Source: DASZUK01 sp963745595 (lineage in GTDB: Bacteria > Actinomycetota > Acidimicrobiia > Acidimicrobiales > RAAP-2). From it: a stretch of DNA of 64,000 nt. Positions 8,528 to 17,732 of the stretch are shown piece after piece; the stretch's first letter is position 1; each line of letters opens with the position of its first letter. The notes under the pieces were generated by a model. The model did not search any database. It saw only the letters and a list, made by a program, of their open reading frames with translations, and was not told the DNA's origin. The stretch covers positions 186,001 through 250,000 of the forward strand of contig CAVUYB010000010.1 in NCBI GenBank assembly GCA_963745595.1, given 5' to 3'. The position numbers and the translations under genes were made by a program.

Positions 8528-9166
8528 ATGGAGCACTTTCTCGTCACCTGGGGTTACGTGGCCGTGTTCGCGGCCACGTTCCTGTCGTCGATGTGCCTGC
8601 CCGTCGGTTCCGAGATCGCGATCGGCTACTCCGGCGCGCTGGCCAGCGGGCAACTGACGACGGGCGGCCACATGCAGCTGGGGCTGGTGATCGTCGTCGT
8701 CACGGCCGGCGAGGTCGCCGGGTCGTGCGTGGGCTACCTGATCGGCCGGTTCGGCGGCCGGCCGCTGGTCGACCGGGCCGGCCGCTACGTCCTGTTGACC
8801 CACAAGGACCTCGACCGGGCCGAGGCCTGGTTCGCCCGCCGTGGCGAGCCGTTCGTCCTCTTCGGCCGGTTCGTCCCGCTACTGCGGTCGTTCGTCTCGC
8901 TGGCGGCCGGTCTGGGCGAGATGGCGTTCGGGAAGTTCCTGGCGTTCACCGTCGTCGGCTGCGCCATCTGGGCCGCCGCCCTCGCCGGTATCGGGTACTC
9001 GCTCGGCGCGAGCTGGCACCACGTCCTCCAGGCGTTCAGCTATGCCGGCTACGTCGTCGGCGCCCTGATCGTCCTGGCCGTCGCCGGCGCTGTCGTCCAC
9101 CGGCTCCGTGCGGTCCGGGCCGAGAAGGTCGCTCAGGTCCGTGTCCCGGCCGAGATCGACGCCTGA
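8528..9166 (+). CDS. DedA-family membrane protein
   Basis: 212-residue inner-membrane protein of the DedA/SNARE-associated family, whose studied relatives flip undecaprenyl phosphate or phospholipids. The conserved motif FGRFVPLLRSFVSLAAG (about residue 118) and the GYLIGRFGG loop (about 73) are present. Five or six hydrophobic segments can be traced, with a charged C-terminal tail. The next gene starts 3 bases after its stop, suggesting co-transcription. Confidence 0.9.
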   Translation: MEHFLVTWGYVAVFAATFLSSMCLPVGSEIAIGYSGALASGQLTTGGHMQLGLVIVVVTAGEVAGSCVGYLIGRFGGRPLVDRAGRYVLLTHKDLDRAEAWFARRGEPFVLFGRFVPLLRSFVSLAAGLGEMAFGKFLAFTVVGCAIWAAALAGIGYSLGASWHHVLQAFSYAGYVVGALIVLAVAGAVVHRLRAVRAEKVAQVRVPAEIDA

Positions 9167-9169
9167 ACC

Positions 9170-9643
9170 GTGGCTGCGACGTTGATCGACCGGGCGAAGA
9201 CGCTGACCCGGATCGACTTCTCGCCGACCGGTCGGCCACCGTCCGCGATGTGGGTGACGGTGGCGACGATGGCGTCGATCGTCGGGTCGCTGCTCGTCGA
9301 TGCGCTGCTCGTCGGCGTCGGCCAGGCCGTCTTCTCGTCGACGAAGGGCTACGCCCACTTCCAGTTCTCCGACTACGGCAAGCTCACGGTGATCGGCGTC
9401 GTCGTCGCCGGCCTGGCGTGGCCGGTCGTCACGCGGCTCACGTCGGCCCCGAGGTGGGTGTACTTCCGCCTGGCCGTCGCCGTGACCATCGTCCTCTGGC
9501 TCCCGGACCTCTACATCCTGGCCAAGGGCCAGCCGGCGAAGGCTGTCGCGGTGCTCATGGTCATGCACCTGGCGATCGCGGTCGTCACGTACAACTGCGT
9601 CGTCCGGCTGGCCCCAGTGCGTCGGAGGCCGACGACCAGCTAG
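9170..9643 (+). CDS. Small four-helix membrane protein of unknown function
   Basis: 157 residues, GTG start three bases after the dedA-like stop. Four hydrophobic segments can be seen: about residues 30-52, 72-92, 100-122 and 124-142, with charged tails at both ends. I do not recognise the family with confidence; small four-helix proteins of this layout are common in actinobacteria. The stop lies face to face with the response regulator gene, whose 3' end overlaps by four bases. Confidence 0.65.
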   Translation: MAATLIDRAKTLTRIDFSPTGRPPSAMWVTVATMASIVGSLLVDALLVGVGQAVFSSTKGYAHFQFSDYGKLTVIGVVVAGLAWPVVTRLTSAPRWVYFRLAVAVTIVLWLPDLYILAKGQPAKAVAVLMVMHLAIAVVTYNCVVRLAPVRRRPTTS

Positions 9644-10312
9644 CCGCGCCGGTCGTTCGGCCGGACGAGCCCGGCCTCGAACGCGAAGATCACCGCCTGG
9701 ACCCGGTCGCGCAGGCCGAGCTTCGACAGGACGCGGCTGACGTGCGACTTGATCGTGGCCTCGGAGAGGTAGAGCCGGTCGGCGATCTCCTGGTTCGACA
9801 GCCCCTCGGAGACGGCGACGAGCACCTCCCGCTCCCGGTCGGTCAGGAGCTGGAGCCGGCCGTCCGAGCTCTGCGCCGGGTCCGGCAGGAGCGGGCCGAG
9901 CTCGTCCAGGAGGTGCCGGGTGACCTGCGGGGAGAGGACCGCGTCGCCACCGGCGACCCTTCGGATGGCGTTGACGAGCTCGGCCGGCCGGACGTCCTTG
10001 AGCAGGAACCCGCTCGCGCCCGCCCGGATGGCGCCGAACACGTAGGCGTCGAGGTCGAACGTCGTCAGCACGAGCACCCGGACTTCCGGCGTGTCGGCGA
10101 CGATCCGCCGCGTCCCCTCGATGCCATCGACCCCGGGCATACGCACGTCCATCAGGACGACGTCGGGACGGTACGTACCGGCCAACTCGGCCGCGGCCGC
10201 GCCGTCGCCGGCCTCGGCGATGACCTCGATGTCCGGACTCGGCCTCGAGGATCATCCGGAACCCCTGGCGCAGCAGCGGCTGGTCGTCGACCAGCACGAC
10301 CCGGATCGTCAC
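9640..10312 (-). pseudogene. NarL/LuxR-family response regulator, one-base frameshift
   Basis: Two-component response regulator. The 5' part (GTG at 10312) reads VTIRVVLVDDQPLLRQGFRM, the receiver start with its acidic pair; the rest continues in another frame with the phospho-acceptor VVLMDVRMPGVDG, KDVRPAEL and a LuxR-type HTH (TDREREVLVAVSEGLSNQEI). The two parts join perfectly if one base is removed at about 10233-10236, where the coding strand reads TCCGGACATC. Length is 3n+1. Either the regulator is truncated or the sequence carries an error. The GTG overlaps the stop of the histidine kinase gene by four bases. The divergent ABC exporter is the likely target. Confidence 0.85.
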
Positions 10313-11529
10313 CGGGCGACCGGCAGCGATGCCGTCACGAGCCAGCCCCCGGCCGGCTCCGGTCCGGCCGACAGCCGGCCGCCGTGCATCGCCGCCCGTT
10401 CGGTCATCCCCGTCAGCCCGTGACCGCTGACCGCCGGGCCGGCGCCGGTCCCGTCGTCGTGGACGCGCACGGTGACCGTGGCCGGCCCGTACTCGATCCG
10501 TACGTCGACGGTCGACGCCGCGGCGTGCTTCAACGTGTTCGTCAGCGCCTCCTGGACGATCCGGTAGATCGACAGCTCGAGGGCGGCCGGGAGGTTGGGC
10601 ACGTCGCCGACGACGGTCGGTTCGACGACGAGGCCGGTCCGGCGGACCTGCCGGTACAACGAATCGAGATCGTCGAGGCCGGGGAGCGGACCGAGGTCCG
10701 CCGTTTCCTCCGTCCGTAGCGCGGCCAGGACGACCCGCATGTCCTGCAACGCTTCCCGCCCGACGTCGGCGACCTGCCGGATCGCCGCGGCCGCGTCGTC
10801 CGGGTCGGGCGTCACCGACGCCGCGTCGGCCAGCGTGATCACGACCGAGAGACTGTGGGCGACGACGTCGTGCATCTCGCGGGCGATCCGCGCCCGCTCC
10901 TCGGCCGCGCTGATCGCCGCCTGCTGGTCCCGCTCGAGCTCCAACCGGGCCGCCCGCTCGTCCATCCAGCCGAGGTACTGGCTCCCGGACCGCACCGCCA
11001 GGCCGCCGCAGACCGCCGCCGCGACGAGGCCGGTCAGGAAGACGAACGACCGCGGCTCGTCGCCGCCCGGCGACCAGCGGATCGTCGCCATGGCGACGCC
11101 GGCCTCGACGACGACCGTCGACGCGACGATACGCGACGGCCGCTCGTGAACGGCCACGGTGTAGAGCGCCACCAGCAGCGCCACGTCGGCGAGCACCCGG
11201 ATGTCGACGAGCCACTGGACGAGCGCGACGGCCGCCACGACGGCCATCACCGCAGTCGGCCACCGCCGCCGCCAGATCAGCGGGGCGAGCAGCGCGGCCT
11301 GGAGGAACCCGGCCCCGACGCCGGTCCCCCGCGGCACCAGCCACACCGTGCAGACGACGAGCAGACCGGCCGCCAGCGCGGCGTCGACGACCGTCGGCCG
11401 CTCGTTGACGAGACGCCGGGCGACGCCGAAGGTGCCACGGCTGCCGTCCCACCCGATTCGCCGGGCAATCCACGCGGCCGCCGACTCGCTGCGGGTCGGC
11501 GGTCGATCTCGGTCGGCGATGGTCGCCAC
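10309..11529 (-). CDS. NarL-type sensor histidine kinase (HisKA_3)
   Basis: Membrane sensor kinase that would phosphorylate the response regulator encoded directly downstream. About four hydrophobic segments form the N-terminal sensor region, followed by a short coiled coil (RAARLELERDQQAAISAAEE). The dimerisation/phosphoacceptor box is EERARIAREMHDVVAHSLSV and the ATP-binding domain carries IVQEALTNTLKHA and the G-box VSGHGLTGMTERA. The GTG at 11529 is chosen for a strong GGGAGG seven bases upstream; the frame extends 24 codons further to another GTG. It is divergent from an ABC exporter pair, an arrangement typical of antibiotic-responsive efflux systems. Confidence 0.88.
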   Translation of the reverse strand: MATIADRDRPPTRSESAAAWIARRIGWDGSRGTFGVARRLVNERPTVVDAALAAGLLVVCTVWLVPRGTGVGAGFLQAALLAPLIWRRRWPTAVMAVVAAVALVQWLVDIRVLADVALLVALYTVAVHERPSRIVASTVVVEAGVAMATIRWSPGGDEPRSFVFLTGLVAAAVCGGLAVRSGSQYLGWMDERAARLELERDQQAAISAAEERARIAREMHDVVAHSLSVVITLADAASVTPDPDDAAAAIRQVADVGREALQDMRVVLAALRTEETADLGPLPGLDDLDSLYRQVRRTGLVVEPTVVGDVPNLPAALELSIYRIVQEALTNTLKHAAASTVDVRIEYGPATVTVRVHDDGTGAGPAVSGHGLTGMTERAAMHGGRLSAGPEPAGGWLVTASLPVAR

Positions 11530-11704
11530 GGCTCGCCTCCCGGGCTGGACGGCCGGTGGACGCATCCAGGCGCTGTCGATATCGGCAAAGGCCACCATCA
11601 CGATACTGCCAGGCCCTGGTCACGCCATCGTCGGTCGTCAGGATGAACTCGAATCATCCTCAAGGCGGTCGTCCCGCTGTCACCGGTCGTTCAGGATGGG
11701 CGGC

Positions 11705-12631
11705 ATGGACGCCGTCTCGACCCATGGGCTGACGAAGCGGTTCGGCACCCGGACTGTCGTCGACGACCTGGCGCTCGCCATCCCCGCCGGCTCGGTCTGC
11801 GGGTTCGTCGGCCCGAACGGGGCGGGCAAGACGACGACGATCCGCATGCTCCTCGGCCTCGTCCGGCCGAGCGCGGGCACCGGCACCGTGCTCGGCGTCG
11901 ACCTGGCCGACCCGCCGAGCTACCTCGGCCGGGTGGGCGCGCTGATCGAAGCACCGGCGTTCTACCCGCAGCTCAACGGACGCGACAACCTGCAGGCCCT
12001 GGCCCGTCTCGGGCGGATCTCGGCCACGGTGATCGACCCGGCACTCGAGCAGGTCGGCCTGCTCGGCCGGGCAGGCGACCGTTACGGGGCGTACTCGCTC
12101 GGCATGAAGCAGCGGCTCGGCATCGCGGCCGCGCTGCTCAACGGACCGGAGCTGCTCATCCTCGACGAGCCGAGCAACGGGCTCGACCCGGCCGGCATCG
12201 TCGAGATGCGCGGCCTCATCCGGTCGCTGGCCGGCGACGGCATGACCGTCTTCGTCTCGAGCCACCTGATCGGCGAGATCGAGCAGATCTGCGATCAGGT
12301 CGTCGTCATCCGCTCCGGCCGCCTCGTCCACCAGGGACCGGTCGCCGCGCTCCGGGCGTCCCGGCGGGCCGATGTCGCCGTCCGGCCGGAGCACGGGAGC
12401 GACACCGCCCCGCTCCTCGCCGTGCTCGAGCGCGCCGGGCTACCGGCCCGCCTCGACGTCGACCTGATCGTCGTCGAGACGAGCGCGGCGGCGGTCAACC
12501 GGTTGGCCATGGAGCACGGGATCGTGCTCGTCCACCTGGCCGAGCAGCGGCGAAGCCTCGAAGACGCCTTCTTCGACCTCACTGGCGACGGGCATGCTGG
12601 CGACGGGCATGAGCTGGCCGAGGTCGGCTGA
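11705..12631 (+). CDS. ABC transporter ATP-binding protein (ABC-2 exporter)
   Basis: 308-residue ATPase driving the membrane partner encoded next. Walker A GPNGAGKT, signature YSLGMKQRLGIAAALL, Walker B LLILDEPSNGLDP and H-loop SSHL are all intact. The C-terminal third has the extra domain typical of bacitracin/lantibiotic-type exporters. The ATG at 11705 follows an AGGATGGG stretch; an in-frame ATG three codons earlier is possible. A 15-base duplication near the 3' end gives GDGHAGDGHE. The stop overlaps the permease ATG (TGATG). Likely controlled by the divergent two-component system. Confidence 0.9.
   Translation: MDAVSTHGLTKRFGTRTVVDDLALAIPAGSVCGFVGPNGAGKTTTIRMLLGLVRPSAGTGTVLGVDLADPPSYLGRVGALIEAPAFYPQLNGRDNLQALARLGRISATVIDPALEQVGLLGRAGDRYGAYSLGMKQRLGIAAALLNGPELLILDEPSNGLDPAGIVEMRGLIRSLAGDGMTVFVSSHLIGEIEQICDQVVVIRSGRLVHQGPVAALRASRRADVAVRPEHGSDTAPLLAVLERAGLPARLDVDLIVVETSAAAVNRLAMEHGIVLVHLAEQRRSLEDAFFDLTGDGHAGDGHELAEVG
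12582..12611 (+). repeat. 15-bp tandem duplication, two copies
   Basis: Two perfect adjacent copies of CTGGCGACGGGCATG at the 3' end of the ABC ATPase gene. The frame is kept, adding five residues to the C-terminal tail. Confidence 0.95.
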
Positions 12632-13407
12632 TGGTCTGGGCCGCGTTCCGCAGCGAATGGACGAAGCTCCGGCGGCCGTCACTGCTGGTCTCGACGATCG
12701 CCGGTCTCGCCGCCGCGGCGTCGCTGTTCGTCGTCCTCCTCTTCGCCCAGGCGCACGCCCGGGGCGGCTCTCCAAGCCTCGCCACGCTGGCCCGGCCGGA
12801 CGGGCTCGTCCAGGGGGTCGACCGGGTCGCGGTCCTCCTCGGCATCGTCGCCTTCGGCATCGCGGCCGCGCAGATCGCCGGCGAGTACGGCCTCGGCACG
12901 CTGCGCCAGCTGCTCGTCCGTCAACCCCGCCGGCTCGTCCTGCTCGCCGGCAAGCTGCTCGGGATCGTCAGCTTCCTCGTGCTCGCCCTTGTCGTCGCGG
13001 CCGTCGCGGCCATGGTCGTCGCCCTCGTCGCCGCCCACGCCCGACACGTCCCAACGGCCGCCTGGTTCACGTCGACGGGCATCGGCGACCTCCTCCGGGA
13101 GCTCGGCGACCTGACGCTTGCCGTCGTCGGGTTCTCGGTCCTCGGCTTCGCGGTCGGCCTCTTCCTCCGCTCGTCGGTGTCCGCGGTGATCGTCGGCTTC
13201 GCCTGGCTGCTGCCGATCGAGGCCGTCATCATCCGGATCGTCCCCGGCGCGCTCGGCTGGCTCCCCGGCTCCGCCCTGCAGATCGTCGCCGAAGGCGGCA
13301 CCGCCGGCTTCGGCTACAGGAAGGCGATAGCCGTCGCCACGGCCTACGCCGCGGTCGCCGTCGTCGCCACCGCGGTCGCGTTCACCCGGCGAGACGTAAC
13401 GGCCTGA
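12631..13407 (+). CDS. ABC-2 type permease subunit
   Basis: 258-residue membrane subunit with six hydrophobic segments (about residues 20-42, 62-80, 104-135, 155-180, 186-205 and 232-252). The start WAAFRSEWTKLRRP is the usual opening of ABC-2 permeases, and GEYGLGTLRQLLVRQPRR matches the cytoplasmic coupling loop of this family. It is translationally coupled to the ATPase. Substrate unknown; export of a peptide or antibiotic is suggested by the neighbouring two-component system. Confidence 0.86.
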   Translation: MVWAAFRSEWTKLRRPSLLVSTIAGLAAAASLFVVLLFAQAHARGGSPSLATLARPDGLVQGVDRVAVLLGIVAFGIAAAQIAGEYGLGTLRQLLVRQPRRLVLLAGKLLGIVSFLVLALVVAAVAAMVVALVAAHARHVPTAAWFTSTGIGDLLRELGDLTLAVVGFSVLGFAVGLFLRSSVSAVIVGFAWLLPIEAVIIRIVPGALGWLPGSALQIVAEGGTAGFGYRKAIAVATAYAAVAVVATAVAFTRRDVTA

Positions 13408-13459
13408 TGCGCGCAGAACGGTAGGTTCCGGCGGGAGACCCGAGCAGGAGGATCCCGCC

Positions 13460-14368
13460 ATGGCCGAGTACCGGTTCGTCACCTACGAGGAGATCGACGA
13501 CGGGACGATCGTCCGGATCCTCCTCAACCGCCCGGAGACCCGCAACGCCCAGAGCCGGGGCCTCCTGGTCGACCTTGACCGGGCGTTCATGGCCGCCGAA
13601 GCGGACGACCGCGTCCGGGTCGTGATCCTCGGCGGCCGGGGGTCGATGTTCTCGGCCGGCCACGACCTCGGCTCCGCCGAAGCCCTCGGCGAGCTCGATC
13701 CCGGACCCGGTCAAGACCCGACCGCCCGGACCAACGGCGGGACCCGGGAGGGCGCCGAGAAGCGGATGCTGCAGGAGTGGCACTACTACTACCGCAATAC
13801 CCTCCGGTGGCGAGACCTCCGCAAGATCACCGTTGCCCAGGTCCACGGCCCCGTCTACGCGGCCGGCCTGATGCTGATGTGGGCCTGCGACCTCATCGTC
13901 GCCGCCGACAGTGCCACCTTCGTCGATCCGGTCGGCGTCCGGTTGGGGATGTGCGGCATGGAGTACTTCGCCCACCCCTGGGAGCTCGGCCCCCGGCGGG
14001 CCAAGGAGCTCCTGCTGACCGGCGACGCCATCGACGCCGACGAGGCCCACCGGATCGGCATGGTCTCGAAGGTCTTCCCGGCTGCCGACCTGTCGGAGCG
14101 GACGGTCGAGTTCGCCCGACGGATCGCCGCCCGGCCGACGGTGACGGCGCTGCTCATCAAGGAGTCGGTCAACCAGTCCGTCGAGAACATGGGGTTCCTC
14201 AACGCCCTCCAGGCCTGCTTCACCCTGCACCAGCTCAACCACTCGCACTGGGCCGAGGTCAACGACGACCACGCCCCGCGGGGACGCCCCGAGCACGGCG
14301 TCCCCGACTGGCGGAATCCCCCGCCGATCGGCCGGGCGGTGAAGGACCGGGTGGAGAGCTCAGGCTGA
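13460..14368 (+). CDS. Enoyl-CoA hydratase/isomerase family protein
   Basis: 302-residue crotonase-fold enzyme with a good AGGAGG eight bases before the ATG. LLNRPETRNAQSRGLLVDLD (about residue 26), the oxyanion segment MFSAGHDLGS (about 70) and HGPVYAAGLMLMWACDLIVA (about 135) are visible; the usual GG of the second oxyanion element is AG. Residues 80-115 form a longer acidic loop and the C-terminus extends past the core (HWAEVNDDHAPRG). This layout resembles mycobacterial EchA proteins that act on unusual acyl-CoAs; the substrate is unknown. It stands alone, convergent with the LLM gene. Confidence 0.85.
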   Translation: MAEYRFVTYEEIDDGTIVRILLNRPETRNAQSRGLLVDLDRAFMAAEADDRVRVVILGGRGSMFSAGHDLGSAEALGELDPGPGQDPTARTNGGTREGAEKRMLQEWHYYYRNTLRWRDLRKITVAQVHGPVYAAGLMLMWACDLIVAADSATFVDPVGVRLGMCGMEYFAHPWELGPRRAKELLLTGDAIDADEAHRIGMVSKVFPAADLSERTVEFARRIAARPTVTALLIKESVNQSVENMGFLNALQACFTLHQLNHSHWAEVNDDHAPRGRPEHGVPDWRNPPPIGRAVKDRVESSG

Positions 14369-15263
14369 GCTCTGGGCGGCCAAGAGGGCTTCGGTCCGCT
14401 CCCGCTCGTGGCCGACGATCGCCGCGACGAAGTCGGTCGCGCCAGCGTCGGCCAGGCGGCGCAGGCCGCGAGCGACGTCGTCTTCGGTCCCGACCAGGGC
14501 GATGTCCGACGGCCGCTCGGCCCCTTCGCGGTCGAGCATCGCCCGGTACGACGGGAGTGTCGGGTAGATGGCGAACGCCCGGTCGATCCGTTCCTTCGCC
14601 TCGGCCGCCGAATCGGTGACGGTCACCGGCAGCGAGACGACGACCCGCGGCGGCGGCCGGCCGGCAGCCTCGGCGGCGGCGGTGATCGTCGGGACGATGT
14701 GGTCGGCGATCGTCCCCGTCCCGGTCATCCACGTCACGGTCCCGTCGGCGACCGTGCCGGCCAGCTGCAGCATCCTCGGGCCGAGGGCGGCCGCCAGCAC
14801 CGGCGGGGCCGGCGCGTCCGGAATCTCGAGCGGGCCGTACGTCCGGGCCGTGACGACCTCGCCGGCCGCCTGGACGGCCTCGCCGCGGACGAGTGGCAGC
14901 AGCGCCGACAGGTACTCGCGCAGATAGCGGGCCGGCCGGTCGTAGCTGAGACCCCAGAGGCCCTCGACGACGACCTGGTGGGACAGTCCGACGCCGAGCA
15001 CCAGGCGGCCGCCGGTCGCGGCCTGCACGGTCAACGCCTGCTGGGCCATGACCTGCGGATGGCGGCTGTAGACCGGCACGACACCGGTCCCGAGCTCGAT
15101 CCCCGGGACCTGCGCCCCGACGATGCCGAGCATCGTCGAGCGCGTCGTAGCCGAAGATCTGCACCGCCCAGGCCGACTCGAGCCCGACGGCCGCGTATCG
15201 CCGGACCTGCTCGACCACCGCGCCCAGCGGCTGGCCGACATCGATCAAGGCGCCAATGCGCAT
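14360..15263 (-). pseudogene. LLM-class F420-dependent oxidoreductase, one-base frameshift
   Basis: Luciferase-like (TIM-barrel) oxidoreductase, probably F420-dependent. The first 42 residues (MRIGALIDVGQPLGAVVEQV, ending AVQIFGYDAL) are in one frame and the rest (TMLGIVGAQVPGIELGTGVV, GVGLSHQVVVEGLWGLSYDR) in another. Removing one base at about 15136-15138, where the coding strand reads CTCGACGATG, restores the family's expected YDALTMLG. Everything downstream is intact to the C-terminus, so decay is recent or the extra base is a sequence error. It is divergent from purK with only 26 bases between starts. Confidence 0.85.
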
Positions 15264-15289
15264 GGGGCTCCTTCGCTATCCTGCCGAGC

Positions 15290-16435
15290 GTGACCGACCC
15301 TATCGGCATCGTCGGGGCCGGCCAGCTCGCCCGGATGCTCGGCGAGGCGGCCAGCGCCCTCGGCCTCCGGACGGTCGTCCTGGCCGAGCACCCGACCGAC
15401 GCGGCCGTCGGCATCGCCACCGACGTCGTCCCCGGCGGGCCGACGGTCGAGGCCGACCTGCGGGCGCTCGCCGAGCGGGCGCCGATCGTCACGTTCGACC
15501 ACGAGCAGGTCGATCTCGACGTGCTCGCCCGGGTCGAGGCGTCCGGAACGATCGTCCGGCCGGGCCTGCGCACGTTGCAGATGGCGACCGACAAGCTCGA
15601 GATGCGCACCCGCCTGGCCGCCGCCGGTGTCCCGGGCCCGGCGTTCGCCGCGTTGGCGGCCGACGACCCGGTCGGCGCGGTCCGGAAGTTCGCCGACGAC
15701 CACGGTTGGCCGGTCGTGATCAAGGCCGCCCGCGGCGGGTACGACGGCAAGGGCGTCTGGCCGGTCAGCGGCCCCGACGACGCGGCCGCGGTCGGCCGGG
15801 CGGCCACCGGCCCGCTGCTCGTCGAGGAGCTCGTGCCGATCGACGTGGAGCTGGCCGTCCTCGTCGCCCGCCGACCCGACGGCGAGACGGTCACGTGGGC
15901 GCCGGTCGAGACGACCCAGGTCGACGGCGTCTGCCGAGAGGTGCTCGTGCCCGGCCGGCTCGACCGGGCGGTCGCCGACGCCGCGGTGGCGATCGGTCGG
16001 CGGGTGGCCGACGTCGCCGACGCGGTCGGCGTGCTGGCGATCGAGCTGTTCTGGGCCGGCGGCCAGCTGCTCGTCAACGAGATCGCGGCCCGGCCGCACA
16101 ACTCCGGCCACTGGACGATCGACGGGGCGGTCACGTCGCAGTTCGAGAACCACCTGCGGGCGGTCCTCGACCTGCCGCTCGGATCGACCGGACCGACCGC
16201 GCCGGCCGTCGCCAGCGTCAACGTCTTCGGCGACCCGGACGGGACCGATCCGGCCTCGGTTCTCGCCGCCGGCCTCGCGGTCGACGGCGCCCACGTGCAC
16301 CTCTATGGCAAGGAACCCCGTCCAGGACGCAAACTGGGTCACGTGACGGTCTGTGGAGACGACGCCGACGACGTGCGCAGCCGGGCGTGGACGGCCGCCC
16401 TGGCCCTCGGGACGCCCGACCGGAGGACCCCGTGA
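15290..16435 (+). CDS. purK: N5-carboxyaminoimidazole ribonucleotide synthase
   Basis: Catalyses the ATP- and bicarbonate-dependent conversion of AIR to N5-CAIR in purine synthesis. 381 residues with the N-terminal IGIVGAGQLARMLGEAA, ATP-grasp segments DKLEMRTRLAAAGVPGP, WPVVIKAARGGYDGKGVWPV and ELFWAGGQLLVNEIAARPHN, and the C-terminal rudiment. The GTG at 15290 is chosen because the PurK N-terminus begins four residues later. The stop overlaps the purE GTG (GTGA). High confidence from motifs and the purK-purE pairing. Confidence 0.95.
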   Translation: MTDPIGIVGAGQLARMLGEAASALGLRTVVLAEHPTDAAVGIATDVVPGGPTVEADLRALAERAPIVTFDHEQVDLDVLARVEASGTIVRPGLRTLQMATDKLEMRTRLAAAGVPGPAFAALAADDPVGAVRKFADDHGWPVVIKAARGGYDGKGVWPVSGPDDAAAVGRAATGPLLVEELVPIDVELAVLVARRPDGETVTWAPVETTQVDGVCREVLVPGRLDRAVADAAVAIGRRVADVADAVGVLAIELFWAGGQLLVNEIAARPHNSGHWTIDGAVTSQFENHLRAVLDLPLGSTGPTAPAVASVNVFGDPDGTDPASVLAAGLAVDGAHVHLYGKEPRPGRKLGHVTVCGDDADDVRSRAWTAALALGTPDRRTP

Positions 16436-16917
16436 CCAGCCCGCTCGTCGCCGTCGTCATGGGCAGCTCGTCGGACTACCCGGTCATGGAGGGCGCGGTC
16501 GAGGCGCTCGACCGCTTCTCGGTTCCCCACGAGGTCCGCGTCGTCTCGGCCCACCGGACCCCCGACGACATGCTCGCGTTCGGCCACGATGCGGCCGGGC
16601 GGGGCCTCCGGGTCATCATCGCCGGCGCCGGCGGCGCGGCCCACCTCCCCGGCATGCTCGCCGCGGTGACGACGCTGCCGGTCATCGGCGTCCCGGTCGC
16701 CCTCGCCAACCTCGACGGCCTCGACTCGCTGCTCTCGATCGTCCAGATGCCCCGCGGCGTCCCGGTGGCGACGGTCGCGGTCAACGGCGCCCGCAACGCC
16801 GGCCTGCTCGCCGTCCGCATCCTCGGCGCCGCCGACCCCGCCCTGGCCAATGAGATGGCCGCGTTCCAACGGGAGCTGGCCGAACAGGCCCGCGCCCAGA
16901 ACGACGACCTCGGATGA
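16432..16917 (+). CDS. purE: N5-carboxyaminoimidazole ribonucleotide mutase
   Basis: Class I PurE, converting N5-CAIR to CAIR. 161 residues with VMGSSSDYPVM, VVSAHRTPDDM (catalytic His) and AGAGGAAHLPGM, then LANLDGLDSLLSIVQMP, all as in the octameric bacterial enzyme. The GTG start overlaps purK by four bases and the stop overlaps the next ATG by four bases. Confidence 0.96.
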   Translation: MTSPLVAVVMGSSSDYPVMEGAVEALDRFSVPHEVRVVSAHRTPDDMLAFGHDAAGRGLRVIIAGAGGAAHLPGMLAAVTTLPVIGVPVALANLDGLDSLLSIVQMPRGVPVATVAVNGARNAGLLAVRILGAADPALANEMAAFQRELAEQARAQNDDLG

Positions 16918-17732
16918 CGCTCGCCGAGCGGCTCGGGTACGCGGCCGACGCCAAGCTGCTGATCGTCAGCGCCGACGACCTCGGCTTCTGCCACGCGGCC
17001 AACGTCGGCGTCTACGAGACGCTCCGGACCGGCCTCGTGACGAGCGCCGGCCTCATGGTCCCCTGCCCGTGGGCCCGCGAGGCGGCCGCCCGCTACCGCG
17101 GCGAGGACATCGGCGTGCACCTGACCGTCAACGCGGAGTTCGAGCTCTACCGCTGGGGGCCGATCACCCACGCGCCGTCACTGCTCGGCGGCGACGGCGG
17201 GTTCCCGCAGACCATGGAAGACGTCTGGGACCACGCCGACCTCGACGAGGTCCGCCGGGAGTGCCGGGCCCAGATCGAGCGGGCGATCCTCTGGGGCTTC
17301 GACGTCAGCCATCTCGACACGCACATGGGCACCCTCCAGCTCCGGCCGGAGTTCTTCGACGTCTGCCTCGACCTCGCCGTCGACTTCCGCCTGCCGCTCC
17401 GCATGCCGAGCCCGGCGATGGAGGAGCTCTTCGGCTTCCCCGCCCGCGAGGTCGCGGCCGAGGCCGGGATCGTCTTCACCGACGACCTCGTCTTCGCGTC
17501 GACCCGCGCCGCCCTCGAAGAGGGCCTGACGGCGCTGCGGCCCGGTGTGACCGAGCTCTGCCTCCGCCCAGCCGTCGACAGCCCCGAGCTCCGGGCGATC
17601 GCCCCGGACTGGCCCAACCGGGTCGACGACCACCGGCTCGTCTGCGAGGACGGGTTCCTGCGCCGCGCCGTCGAGGCCGCCGGCGCCACGCTCGTCGGCT
17701 ACCGGGCGCTGCGGAACCTCGCCCGGAGCTGA
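16914..17732 (+). CDS. ChbG/HpnK-family carbohydrate deacetylase
   Basis: 272-residue YdjC-like deacetylase (ChbG/HpnK). The metal-binding DD pair is in LLIVSADDLGFCHAANVGVY (about residue 17), with GVHLTVNAEF (about 66) and HLDTHMGT (about 125), and the C-terminal ELCLRPAVDSPEL. Relatives remove acetyl groups from chitobiose or hopanoid-linked GlcNAc; the substrate here is unknown. It overlaps purE by four bases, which suggests only transcriptional linkage. Confidence 0.85.
   Translation: MTLAERLGYAADAKLLIVSADDLGFCHAANVGVYETLRTGLVTSAGLMVPCPWAREAAARYRGEDIGVHLTVNAEFELYRWGPITHAPSLLGGDGGFPQTMEDVWDHADLDEVRRECRAQIERAILWGFDVSHLDTHMGTLQLRPEFFDVCLDLAVDFRLPLRMPSPAMEELFGFPAREVAAEAGIVFTDDLVFASTRAALEEGLTALRPGVTELCLRPAVDSPELRAIAPDWPNRVDDHRLVCEDGFLRRAVEAAGATLVGYRALRNLARS

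Noticed and set aside
8879..11623. 914-codon open frame on the minus strand
   Set aside because: Runs antisense to the dedA-like and membrane-protein genes and out of frame through the kinase; only a short segment near 10312 is the real start of the response regulator.
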